A stretch of 64,000 nucleotides of DNA from Silvanigrella paludirubra (GTDB taxonomy: Bacteria; Bdellovibrionota_B; Oligoflexia; Silvanigrellales; Silvanigrellaceae). The position numbers and the translations under genes were made by a program. The notes below the pieces were generated by a model that saw nothing but the letters and a program-made list of their open reading frames with translations, did not search any database and had not been told where the DNA came from. The stretch spans positions 1 through 64,000 of the forward strand of contig NZ_WFLM01000007.1 in the NCBI RefSeq assembly GCF_009208775.1, written 5' to 3'. Below are positions 27,461 to 35,694 of this stretch, piece after piece (the first letter of the stretch is position 1; every line of letters begins with the position of its first letter).

Positions 27461-28760
27461 CTGAGGTATTCAAACGAACAACAACTCTTCTTACTCGGCG
27501 TTTACTTACTTCAACAATTTCCATAATAACATTGTTAATTGTTAACTTATCTCCCGATTTTGGAATTTGTCCAAAATGATGAAGAATTAAACCAGCAAGA
27601 GTATCAAATTCGTTTGTTTCAATTCCTTTAGTGAGTTCATCTACTTTTAAATCAAAGAAGTCGCAAAAATCATCTATATGAATTTTACATTCTACTAAAT
27701 ATTGATTTGCTACTTGTGTAGGACGAATGGCATCTTCTTCGTTGTCATATTCATCTCTTACTTCGCCAACAATCTCTTCAAAAATATCTTCCATGGTGAC
27801 AATACCACTTGTGCCACCATATTCGTCTAAAACAATGGCCATATGCTGTTTGTGTCTTTTCATTTCTTGAAAAAGATGATCTACAGGTTTTGTTTCAGGG
27901 ATAAACATAACTTCTCTTCTAATTTCAGAGACAGTAGATTCGTAACAAACGGGATCCCCTTGATGTTTCTTTAAGAAAAAAAGAGCATCTTTAGCATGAA
28001 TTGTTCCAATGATATTATCAATTTTATCTTCATAAACAGGAATTCGGGAAAGTCCTGTTTCTCTAAATTTTTCAACGGCGTCTACTATTTTCATGGATTG
28101 AGATACGGCCGTTAAGTCAATGCGATGCACCATAATTTCACGTACAACGGTATCGCCTAGTTCAAAAATTCCTGAAAGCATATCGTGTTTTTGTTCAGCA
28201 ATAACACCTTCTTTTTCTCCAACATTAATTAAAAATTCAAGTTCTTCTTCAGTAATTTGTGGATCTTTATTTGGATTTTTATTAGAGCGAGTGATAAAAG
28301 AGGTAATGTAATTACTTACTGCAGTCATTGCAATTGAAAACGGAAGTAAAATATAGTAAAAAAACTTATAAACATTTAAAACGGGAATAATGATTTTAAC
28401 AGCATGGGTTTTTGCAAATGTTTTAGGAATAATTTCTGCAAATAATACAATAATGATTGTCATCATTCCAGTAACAAGCAATATAGGTGTATTGCCAAAA
28501 TGTGTTCTAATAATGTCATCAACAAATATAGAAGCAAAAATATTAGCAAGATTATTTCCAATTAAAAGAGATGCTAAAACACGGGAAGGGCTATTTAACC
28601 ATAAATTTAAAACTTGGGCTGATTTTTTACCTGATTCACATAAATGTTTTGCCTTAAGATTTGATATGCTCGTAGCAGCTGTTTCTGTCATTGAAAAAAA
28701 TGCAGAAATGCATAAACTTATAATTACGATACCGATACCAGCAACCAAACTTTCTACCAT
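27453..28760 (-). CDS. CNNM/CorC-HlyC family transporter (hemolysin-like DUF21-CBS protein)
   Basis: A 435-residue membrane protein of the CNNM/CorB family, linked to Mg2+ export or resistance. Residues ~1-190 form the DUF21 membrane domain with about three to four segments. CBS domains follow at about 205-330, with HDMLSGIFELGDTVVREIMVHRIDL at the first, and VLDEYGGTSGIVTMEDI near the second. The C-terminal CorC_HlyC domain ends the protein. The 'hemolysin' name in databases is historical. It starts 12 bases downstream of the ybeY stop codon, so the two are one transcript, like ybeY-ybeX (corC) in E. coli. Confidence 0.88.
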   Translation of the reverse strand: MVESLVAGIGIVIISLCISAFFSMTETAATSISNLKAKHLCESGKKSAQVLNLWLNSPSRVLASLLIGNNLANIFASIFVDDIIRTHFGNTPILLVTGMMTIIIVLFAEIIPKTFAKTHAVKIIIPVLNVYKFFYYILLPFSIAMTAVSNYITSFITRSNKNPNKDPQITEEELEFLINVGEKEGVIAEQKHDMLSGIFELGDTVVREIMVHRIDLTAVSQSMKIVDAVEKFRETGLSRIPVYEDKIDNIIGTIHAKDALFFLKKHQGDPVCYESTVSEIRREVMFIPETKPVDHLFQEMKRHKQHMAIVLDEYGGTSGIVTMEDIFEEIVGEVRDEYDNEEDAIRPTQVANQYLVECKIHIDDFCDFFDLKVDELTKGIETNEFDTLAGLILHHFGQIPKSGDKLTINNVIMEIVEVSKRRVRRVVVRLNTSEN

Positions 28761-28772
28761 TAATAAAATCCT

Positions 28773-29339
28773 TTATTTGCTTGAAAGAATTGCTTTGCAC
28801 CAATTCGCTTTGCCCATTTCTTTTTGAAGTTCATTCTGTAGGTTTTGTTCTAAATGAGTCATAACCTTCCATGCGCTTTTGTTACGTTCGTGATCAAACC
28901 CTTTTAAATGGACAATCCCATGAATAATCATTTTTTCAAGTTCTTGAGAAATTGTTACACGAGCTTTCTTTGCTTGATTATAACAAACGGGGAGACATAT
29001 TAAAATATCTCCTAAATAAGAATATTCAGATTCATTTGGTAAATCATCTGAATATGGAAAGCTTAAAACATCAGTCGGATAATTTTTGCCTCTATAATAT
29101 GTGTTACTTGAAAGCATTTCATTTTCATCGCAAATACGAATGCCTATTTCAGTAGAAAAGTCACACATTAGCGATAATATGAATTGAATTCTTTTTTTTA
29201 ATTCTGCAATTTTTGCAGTAATAATTATTTTTTCACTTGTTATTTCAAAGCTAGAATTTTTTGATTTTTTAATTTTATTAAATTTTTTTGTTGATAATAC
29301 GACACTTGAAATTAATTTAATTTTTTTATCTTTTTTCAT
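28773..29339 (-). CDS. ybeY: Endoribonuclease YbeY
   Basis: YbeY is a single-strand-specific RNase for 16S rRNA 3' processing and ribosome quality control. The 188-residue protein has the diagnostic metal-binding H-x3-H-x5-H motif: H140, H144 and H150 in HGIVHLKGFDH. The region YRGKNYPTDVLSFPY (about 82-96) is the other signature. The first ~50 residues are Lys/Ser-rich and extend beyond typical YbeY (about 150 residues). It lies directly upstream of the CorC-like gene in the same direction. Confidence 0.93.
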   Translation of the reverse strand: MKKDKKIKLISSVVLSTKKFNKIKKSKNSSFEITSEKIIITAKIAELKKRIQFILSLMCDFSTEIGIRICDENEMLSSNTYYRGKNYPTDVLSFPYSDDLPNESEYSYLGDILICLPVCYNQAKKARVTISQELEKMIIHGIVHLKGFDHERNKSAWKVMTHLEQNLQNELQKEMGKANWCKAILSSK

Positions 29340-29376
29340 TTTCCACGTTCATAATAAATTGATTATAGTAAAAATG

Positions 29377-30840
29377 TTATTTTACTTTAGCATAGAAACA
29401 ACGAAATCCATTTTGTGAAAAACTAATACAAGCATCTGCTTTGTCATAGCCTGCAAAAAACTCACCATTTGTTTCACCAATAGGGAGATTTTGGGACAAT
29501 ATTTTTCCATTATTAGGATCTACCATAAATATTTGCCCTCTTGAAGAGGCTGCTAAAATAACATTTTTCTTGGTGACAAATACACTCATAATTGGTGAAA
29601 GGTCATAGGTTAAACTGGTAGACCAAAGAACTTCGCCTGTTTCTTTATTTAAACTTACTAATTTTCCATTTGAAGAACCAATTAAAACACTATTTTGGTA
29701 TAATTTTGGCTGAGCAACACTTCCTAATGGATAACTCCAAATAGCAGACTTTGAATCTAAAGATATATTTTGTGTCATGCTTTCTGTGTTGGAAACTATT
29801 AAGTTTCTATCGATCACTAATGGAGTAGAAACAATTGAGTTAAATTTATCTGGTCCTGCTGGAAGTTGCGTCGATTCTCTTTGAGAATCTGTTGCTTCTT
29901 GAACTTGCCAAGACCATTCAATGCTCCCTGTTTTGGGATTTAAAATAAGAATAGCCCCAAGATTTGTACCAACAATGATTTCTGTTGGTGTACTTGTCAA
30001 TGCATTTGAAGTGAGTCTTAAGTTTGCATCGGGTGCGAGGCGAACGGCCCAAGATAGTTTTCCTGTTTCCCAATTAAAAGCTTGTATGTACTCATTTGCA
30101 GAAAAAATATAAACATTTCCATTTTGAATAATTGGAGTGCCAACAAATTTAGAAGAATTTGAAAAAACCCATTTCATACCTGGTGAAAGTAACAATGTTT
30201 CTTTAATTAATTCTTGATAAATTAAACCATTTGCAGCACCAGATTGATCTTTATATATTGGTTTAGGTCTAAAAATAGCCATATATTTTCTTGAATATGT
30301 ACCCCATAAAGAAGTATTTTCAGAGCCTAAAAATGGCAAATAATTATTAAATGTATTTGCTTCAACTTTTAAAAGATAACCTTTATTTGTTCCAATTAAC
30401 CAATGATTGTCATAAAAAATAGGAGTAGAAGATACTGAACCTGGAATAGGGTAACTTTGTAAAAATTGACCACTTCTATTTAAGTCAAAACAATTTATTG
30501 TGTTTGTCTCTGGGGATGCGCCGCAAACAGGTCTAGGCAAAATAGATATTTTTGATTTATTAATTAAAGAGTTCTTTGAATTTTCCTCTTTTATTTTTTT
30601 TTGCATTTCAAAAGTAAAGATATTGTCTGGAGTTAATCCTCCAAATTGCGAAAACGTTTTTTGATACGGAATAACAACTGTGGGGCGAGTAGAAAAAGAA
30701 CCAACGGGGCCAGGAGAATACGCACCAACAACTTCAAGAATTTCGGGATGTGAAGTAACAAGTTTTATTTCAGCAAAGGGAAATACAGAAACAGAATATC
30801 CCAAAGAAAAAAGACAACAGGTAAATTTAGATAAATTCAT
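29377..30840 (-). CDS. PQQ-like beta-propeller protein, BamB-like
   Basis: A 487-residue exported protein with an N-terminal signal (about 1-23) and several repeats of the PQQ/YVTN beta-propeller type: FNWETGKLSWAVRL, LNPKTGSIEWSWQV, LNKETGEVLWSTSL and MVDPNNGKIL. It follows a YfgM-like gene, the same order as yfgM-bamB in gamma-proteobacteria, so a role as the BamB lipoprotein of outer-membrane beta-barrel assembly is the best guess. It is longer than E. coli BamB (392), and the N-terminus has no clean lipobox, so other propeller functions are possible. 25 bases separate it from the upstream gene. Confidence 0.7.
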   Translation of the reverse strand: MNLSKFTCCLFSLGYSVSVFPFAEIKLVTSHPEILEVVGAYSPGPVGSFSTRPTVVIPYQKTFSQFGGLTPDNIFTFEMQKKIKEENSKNSLINKSKISILPRPVCGASPETNTINCFDLNRSGQFLQSYPIPGSVSSTPIFYDNHWLIGTNKGYLLKVEANTFNNYLPFLGSENTSLWGTYSRKYMAIFRPKPIYKDQSGAANGLIYQELIKETLLLSPGMKWVFSNSSKFVGTPIIQNGNVYIFSANEYIQAFNWETGKLSWAVRLAPDANLRLTSNALTSTPTEIIVGTNLGAILILNPKTGSIEWSWQVQEATDSQRESTQLPAGPDKFNSIVSTPLVIDRNLIVSNTESMTQNISLDSKSAIWSYPLGSVAQPKLYQNSVLIGSSNGKLVSLNKETGEVLWSTSLTYDLSPIMSVFVTKKNVILAASSRGQIFMVDPNNGKILSQNLPIGETNGEFFAGYDKADACISFSQNGFRCFYAKVK

Positions 30841-30865
30841 TTAGAAGATTTCCTAATAATATTAA

Positions 30866-31663
30866 TTATGATTCTAAATAATTTAGCCATATTTTTGCCT
30901 GTTGCTGAATATCAGAGGCTTGTGAAGCTGAATTAGAATTAGAATCACTAGATGATATAATTTGATTTAAAACTTTAAGAGCTTCTTCTTTATTTCCAGA
31001 TAGAAATAATATTTGAGCCCTTAATAAACGGGCATGATTAGGAAGAGGATTTTGTGGAATTTCTTCTACAATTTTTAATTCATCGAGAGCTTTTTTCTCA
31101 TTTTTTTCTGAAGCATAAATGCCTGAGAGAGTTGTTCTTATTTGAACTTGGAGTAAGGGATATCTTCCCGTATTAGCAACAATTGGTTCTAAAATTTCTT
31201 TTGCTTTATCATTTAATCCTTTTGAAATATAATAAGAAGCCGCTTTAATTGCTGCTTGCCAGCCGATTGCTTCAGTGTCATATTTTTTAGAAAATTGAGA
31301 AAATTGTTCCATGCTTTTTGTATAATCGGGAGTAAAATCTTTAGGAGCATTTCCTTTAAATAATTCAAGCTTTTTTTGATAATCAAGATTTTCTTTATTA
31401 AAAACTTCTTCAATTAAAGAATATTCTTTTGATAGTTTTTGATTTTTAGATGTCAATGCTTGATTATAAATTAAAAAGCCTAAGCCTACGATTGCTACTG
31501 AAGCAATTAAGCCAATTAAAGTCCATTTTCGTCTTTGTGCTATTTTAATTGCTTTGTAAGATGTTTCTTCAAATAAAGTATTTTCTGAACTTCTTTTAGG
31601 ATTTATAATATTTGATTTTGATGCATCATTATCTAGTGCAAGATTTCGTAACAAACGAATCAC
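30866..31663 (-). CDS. YfgM-like membrane-anchored TPR protein
   Basis: A 265-residue protein: a cytoplasmic N-terminus of ~50 residues, one membrane segment (about 52-72, TLIGLIASVAIVGLGFLIYN), and a periplasmic region of helical pairs. LKIVEEIPQNPLPNHARLLRAQILFLSG, read in two parts, has the TPR pattern. The layout and its place before a BamB-like gene match YfgM/UPF0070, a periplasmic chaperone-associated protein in E. coli. It is the first gene of the pair and diverges from csrA across 272 bases. The last residues are Ser/Asn-rich. Confidence 0.68.
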   Translation of the reverse strand: MIRLLRNLALDNDASKSNIINPKRSSENTLFEETSYKAIKIAQRRKWTLIGLIASVAIVGLGFLIYNQALTSKNQKLSKEYSLIEEVFNKENLDYQKKLELFKGNAPKDFTPDYTKSMEQFSQFSKKYDTEAIGWQAAIKAASYYISKGLNDKAKEILEPIVANTGRYPLLQVQIRTTLSGIYASEKNEKKALDELKIVEEIPQNPLPNHARLLRAQILFLSGNKEEALKVLNQIISSSDSNSNSASQASDIQQQAKIWLNYLES

Positions 31664-31867
31664 CTTAAGACTCCTGCTTCAGGAAAAAATATGGAATAGC
31701 CTGAAAAAAAATGATTTCCAGGAATTGTCCCTGTAATTAGTATCACAGATATTGTAATTTGTAAGTCTTTATCCAATTTCAAACTAAATAGTATAGACTT
31801 TATTTTCATTGTGACAAAACTTTAGCGCACGGCTTTTATTTTGATATACCATAATGTAGGAATTAGC

Positions 31868-31873
31868 TATAAT
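31868..31873 (+). promoter_or_regulatory. Candidate -10 element of the csrA promoter
   Basis: A perfect TATAAT lies 62 bases before the csrA start codon. A -35-like TTGATA (31841-31846) is present but spaced 21 bases away rather than 17, so the pair is imperfect. The leader that follows contains GGA motifs, one of them (31922-31926) in the ribosome binding site. Confidence 0.4.
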
Positions 31874-31935
31874 GGGTTTATAAATTCAAACAAGTCTCTT
31901 GGTTAGAGCTTGGCTGGCCATGGAGGGTCTGCATC

Positions 31936-32244
31936 GTGTTGGTTTTAACGCGTAAAGTTGGCGACGTTATTGCAATTGGCGATAATATTAAAATTATTGT
32001 TATGGCAATTAAAGGAAAACAGGTTCGCTTAGGAATTGAAGCGGACAGGTCTACTGTTGTGCATAGAGAAGAAATTTATCAAAAGATAAAGCAGGAAACA
32101 AATGCTGCATCGCAAGCATCTGTTGACTCCACTGCTGTTGCTAAAGAACTTTTACAAGGTAAACAATCTACAGATGATCCTCTTTCAAAAGAGAAAAAAG
32201 GAATTAAAATAATAAAGAGAAATTCAAATCCAGAAAAAAAATAA
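31936..32244 (+). CDS. csrA: Carbon storage regulator CsrA with a C-terminal extension
   Basis: CsrA is an RNA-binding post-transcriptional regulator that binds GGA motifs in mRNA leaders, often controlling flagella and central metabolism. Residues 1-55 are a clear CsrA: MLVLTRKVGD at the start, KQVRLGIEA and VHREEIYQKI. The protein is 102 residues, about 40 longer than E. coli CsrA (61), with an Ala/Ser then Lys-rich tail. The start is a GTG at 31936, supported by GGAGG at 31922-31926. Convergent with murA; the two stop codons are only 9 bases apart. Confidence 0.94.
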   Translation: MLVLTRKVGDVIAIGDNIKIIVMAIKGKQVRLGIEADRSTVVHREEIYQKIKQETNAASQASVDSTAVAKELLQGKQSTDDPLSKEKKGIKIIKRNSNPEKK

Positions 32245-32253
32245 TATAAATAT

Positions 32254-33594
32254 TTATATTTGTCCTTTAATGATTGATACATCTCCACCCATTTGAGTTA
32301 GTTTTTCAACAATATTATCATACTTTCTTTGTAGTTCATGAATATTTGATAATAATGTTGTTCCTGATGCAACAAGACCCGCAATAACTAAACACATTCC
32401 TGCGCGAATATCTGTTGGCATTTTAAAGTTACCTCCAACTAAATTAGTTGGTCCATGGATAATTGCGGAGTGAATGTGATTTTTATTTTTAAATCGGCAT
32501 GGAGCTTCGCCAAGACATGTGGAAAATAAATTAATGTTAGCGCCCATGCTATTTAAGTAACGTGTATAACTAAGTCTGTCCTCAAAAATAGTTTCATGCA
32601 AAATGCTAATTCCATCAGCCTGGGTAAATAAAACCATAAAAGGTTGTTGCCAATCTGTCATAAAGCCGGGATGTACCTCAACTTCAATATGGCTATGTTT
32701 AAGTCTTTTTCCTTTTGGACTGGAAACATAAATTCCTTCTGAGTTAACTCTAAATTCAGCACCCATTCTTTGGATATAATTTAAAAAACTATACAAAGGA
32801 TCGTGAGGGATTTTTTCTAATAAAACATTTCCGCCAGTTGCCAGAGCTGCGCAAGCAAAACTAACAGCTTGGTTTCTGTCGGGCATAACGCGAAGTTCGC
32901 AGCCTTTTAAGCGAGGAACTCCTCGAATTACATAAGTTCTATTTGCATTTATTGTGATATCGGCACCCATTTTTTGTAACATTTTTACAAGCTCTGTTAC
33001 TTCTGGCTCGATAGCTGCATTTTCAATAATGGTGCGGCCTTTTGCTAGTGTTGCGGCAATGATTAGATTTTCAGTAGTCATAACGCTAGGAAAAGGTAAT
33101 ATGATATGTGCCCCTTGGAGACCTTGTTCATCAACAAAAATATGATAAAGATCGCCATCTAATTCAACATGGGCACCCATTTCTTGAAGACCTTTAATAT
33201 GAAAATCAACAGGTCTTTTTCCTATTTTATCTCCGCCAAGGGTTCCATAAATATATGCACTGCCGAATCGGTGCAACAAAGCACCAACAGCTAAAATGGA
33301 GATTCTATTTTTTTGACAAATTTCTCGTGAAATAGAGTTTTTGGTTATACCGTTAGCGCATAACCTGACAGTATGCTCATCAACGTATTCAACTTCTCCT
33401 CCAAGATGGGCAAATAACTCTTCTGCAATTTTTCTTTCATTAACTGCGGGGGCGTTTTTTATTAAAACATGCTCATTTGTTAATAAAGAAGCAATAATAC
33501 ATTTTGTTACCTGATTGCTGCTGCCTGCAATAGACACCTTACCGCCTGCAAGCTTTTGGCCGCCATTTATCTTTAAGAGTTGTTCCGCTGTCAT
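32254..33594 (-). CDS. murA: UDP-N-acetylglucosamine 1-carboxyvinyltransferase (MurA) with atypical active-site residues
   Basis: MurA transfers enolpyruvate from PEP to UDP-GlcNAc, the first committed step of peptidoglycan synthesis. The 446-residue protein has the EPSP-synthase-type inside-out barrel fold. GGDKIGKRPVDFH (120-132) aligns with the E. coli GGCAIGARPVDLH loop, so catalytic C115 is D122. MTDWQQPF keeps the catalytic Asp (E. coli D305), and DIRAG and QRKYD keep R371 and R397. But GSSNQVTK (25-32) aligns with E. coli GAKNAALP, so K22 is Ser. The C-to-D change is known in actinobacterial and some other MurA and gives fosfomycin resistance; the K22 loss is odd. It may be the only MurA or a divergent paralogue. 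Confidence 0.85.
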   Translation of the reverse strand: MTAEQLLKINGGQKLAGGKVSIAGSSNQVTKCIIASLLTNEHVLIKNAPAVNERKIAEELFAHLGGEVEYVDEHTVRLCANGITKNSISREICQKNRISILAVGALLHRFGSAYIYGTLGGDKIGKRPVDFHIKGLQEMGAHVELDGDLYHIFVDEQGLQGAHIILPFPSVMTTENLIIAATLAKGRTIIENAAIEPEVTELVKMLQKMGADITINANRTYVIRGVPRLKGCELRVMPDRNQAVSFACAALATGGNVLLEKIPHDPLYSFLNYIQRMGAEFRVNSEGIYVSSPKGKRLKHSHIEVEVHPGFMTDWQQPFMVLFTQADGISILHETIFEDRLSYTRYLNSMGANINLFSTCLGEAPCRFKNKNHIHSAIIHGPTNLVGGNFKMPTDIRAGMCLVIAGLVASGTTLLSNIHELQRKYDNIVEKLTQMGGDVSIIKGQI

Positions 33595-33793
33595 AAAAAT
33601 CCTTATTTTTCATACAAAAAAAATTTCAAATTTCTGTTTTCATTTATCGGTAAGGAGATAAAATTCCTATAAAAATAGCTAAAATCTATTTTTGAATGTC
33701 TCCCTAGGATATTTTATAATAGGTAAAACAAAAAGCAGAAAGCGGAACTCAAATATTTATTTTTAAAAGTTTAATTATGAATTAAAAATAGGA

Positions 33794-33870
33794 TGGTGGG
33801 TGCTTAGGGACTCGAACCCCAGACCCTCGCCTTGTAAGGGCGACGCTCTAACCAACTGAGCTAAGCACCC
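33794..33870 (-). tRNA. tRNA-Val (anticodon UAC)
   Basis: Reading the minus strand, the acceptor stem GGGTGCT pairs with AGCACCC, followed by A-CCA, so CCA is encoded. The anticodon loop CTTACAA gives the anticodon TAC, which reads Val GUA codons. The T-loop GGTTCGAGTCC is standard. It is 77 bases long including CCA and identical in all bases I compared to the copy 49 bases away. Confidence 0.96.
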
Positions 33871-33919
33871 TCAAATTGGATTTGAATTTAACTTTTTGTT
33901 TCTTGGGAAAACCATAAAA

Positions 33920-33996
33920 TGGTGGGTGCTTAGGGACTCGAACCCCAGACCCTCGCCTTGTAAGGGCGACGCTCTAACCAACTGAGCTAAGCACCC
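33920..33996 (-). tRNA. tRNA-Val (anticodon UAC), second tandem copy
   Basis: The same 77-base tRNA structure as the neighbouring copy, with encoded CCA and anticodon TAC in the loop CTTACAA. Its 5' end is only 10 bases downstream of the stop codon of the amidohydrolase gene transcribed in the same direction. The two tRNAs therefore could be processed from one transcript that also includes the upstream operon, unless a promoter lies inside the amidohydrolase gene. Confidence 0.96.
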
Positions 33997-34006
33997 GCAA
34001 GTAACA

Positions 34007-35005
34007 TCAAGTTAGGTTTATTTCAGTATGCGACCTACCAAGTAATGTCAATAAGGTTTCTTGGTTTTTTTTAAACCTCTGAATATGAAAGCCTAATTTT
34101 TCTTTTATCCGAAGATCTTTTAAAAAAGGATTTTTAATGGCTGAAATTTCTTTATAAGAAGAAAGTCCAATTTTATCAATAAGAAACAAAGGAAAAGAAG
34201 GGACTGGCCAATCGGTGGCAAACAAGAGACGATCTCCTAATAAACTTGCCTGTGATTTTTCAAATAGTTTTAATGAAGATCTAGCCCGAGTTGGATTAAA
34301 CAAACCTGAAGTGTCTAAAAAAAAGTTTTCATATTGAGAAGCTAGTTCTTCAGCCTCATGCATTTGTGATGGGGTACCTGCATGAGCTGCAATAACGACC
34401 ACGCCAAGGTCTAATGCCTTTTTTAATTTTAAAATATGATTGTTTTTTAGCCAGCCTTTTTTAGGCTCAGCAAACGTATATTCATTATCTGTATGGCTTA
34501 AAAGAGGAATTTTGTAATGCTTTAGAGCTTCATAAAAGGGAAAACATAATTTATTTTCTGGGTCAATCCCCATCATGGATGGCAACCATTTTATTAAAAA
34601 TGCATTATTTTTTGCACATATTTCTAACTCTTGAATTGCGTCTTTTCGATAAGGGTGAATGGATGCTCCATGTAATAAAGTATTAGGAAATTGTTTTACA
34701 GCATAATCTCCCCATGAATTAGGAATATACATTTGAATAAATTCGGGAATTAATTTACCAGATTCATCATAAATTGCATCTAAACATAAAGTAACTGCTT
34801 TATTTATTTGTTTTGATTCTTCTATTAAATTTGAAATTCTTTTAATCCAAATAAGATCGATATCTGAATTCATTTGTTCGTTAGTTATTTTTTGTGACTT
34901 TTTTAAAAAGAAAAAACTCGGTCTTTTTTCAAAAATTTTTCCTAAAATAATACCTGAATGACAGCATCCTGACCCTGCAAGATGAACATGAAAATCAATT
35001 AGCAT
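34007..35005 (-). CDS. Amidohydrolase family protein (amidohydrolase_2-like)
   Basis: A 332-residue TIM-barrel metal-dependent hydrolase. The metal ligands are visible: HVH at 6-8, a central HTDNEY, AAHAG about 50 residues later, and ATDWPVP near residue 265 supplying the catalytic Asp. This pattern matches the amidohydrolase_2 family (decarboxylases and lactonase-type hydrolases). The substrate cannot be inferred. It is the last gene of a three-gene minus-strand set (36674 to 34007), starting 11 bases after the gene before it, and is directly followed by tRNA-Val. Confidence 0.82.
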   Translation of the reverse strand: MLIDFHVHLAGSGCCHSGIILGKIFEKRPSFFFLKKSQKITNEQMNSDIDLIWIKRISNLIEESKQINKAVTLCLDAIYDESGKLIPEFIQMYIPNSWGDYAVKQFPNTLLHGASIHPYRKDAIQELEICAKNNAFLIKWLPSMMGIDPENKLCFPFYEALKHYKIPLLSHTDNEYTFAEPKKGWLKNNHILKLKKALDLGVVVIAAHAGTPSQMHEAEELASQYENFFLDTSGLFNPTRARSSLKLFEKSQASLLGDRLLFATDWPVPSFPLFLIDKIGLSSYKEISAIKNPFLKDLRIKEKLGFHIQRFKKNQETLLTLLGRSHTEINLT

Positions 35006-35016
35006 AGTGATTAGAC

Positions 35017-35694
35017 CTAATAATAATTGTGAGCATTGGGGTTTCTTACAAATAATTTAAATAAAAAATAAAATGTAATCATTAATATTAAACCTTCCCA
35101 TCCTTCTAATTTAATAATGGGGTGAGAAGCAACAAGAGCTAATGCAAATCCTAAACTGCTTAATAACCAACATGAAATAAGAACCCATCTGCATATAAAA
35201 AAAGCTCTCCAAGATACTATAAAAATATATGGAATTAATTTTGATCTTGTTTTCAACCTTGCTTCTGTTAATTGTGAATTCCAAAAATGGAAATAAAGAG
35301 AAATAATACAGAGCTTACTTACACCTAAAGAAACAATATCTTTTATTCCTGTGGTATATGATAATGTTAAATATAAAATAATAAATATTGTCATTATAAT
35401 TAAGGAGGGAGTTTTTTTGTTTTCAAAGTAGTAGCATATATGTAAATATATTTTTGATAAGATAATATTATAAGCTAGTAAATATATACTAATTAGAATT
35501 AAAATTACACTAATTTCAATAAAAGAAAAGTTTTTTGAAAGCAGTAATTTAAGAGCATATCCTTCAGAAATACTTAAAAATAATAAAAAAGAAACAGAAG
35601 AAAAAAGGATAAATAGAAATTTTAATCTTTTTTTGAAAAGATGTTGTTTTCTTTTATAGTAGTCTGCACTTAATTCTCTGTATTTTTCTTCCAT
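35017..35694 (-). CDS. Polytopic membrane protein, unknown
   Basis: A 225-residue protein that I do not recognise. About six hydrophobic segments fill residues 25-215, separated by short basic loops, and a basic N-terminus (KRKQHLFKKRLKF) suggests it faces the cytoplasm. It overlaps the upstream 334-residue gene by 25 bases, so the two are translationally coupled, and the amidohydrolase follows after 11 bases. It could be a membrane partner of either neighbour; nothing in the sequence tells which. Confidence 0.7.
   Translation of the reverse strand: MEEKYRELSADYYKRKQHLFKKRLKFLFILFSSVSFLLFLSISEGYALKLLLSKNFSFIEISVILILISIYLLAYNIILSKIYLHICYYFENKKTPSLIIMTIFIILYLTLSYTTGIKDIVSLGVSKLCIISLYFHFWNSQLTEARLKTRSKLIPYIFIVSWRAFFICRWVLISCWLLSSLGFALALVASHPIIKLEGWEGLILMITFYFLFKLFVRNPNAHNYY

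Noticed and set aside
31936-32000. TAAAGTT and GGCGATAA as a sigma-28 promoter inside csrA
   Set aside because: Spacing is wrong (21 bases after TAAA) and both parts encode conserved CsrA residues.
33794-33996. Two-fold 77-base direct repeat as possible attachment sites
   Set aside because: It is fully explained by two tRNA-Val genes; no integrase or element boundary is present.
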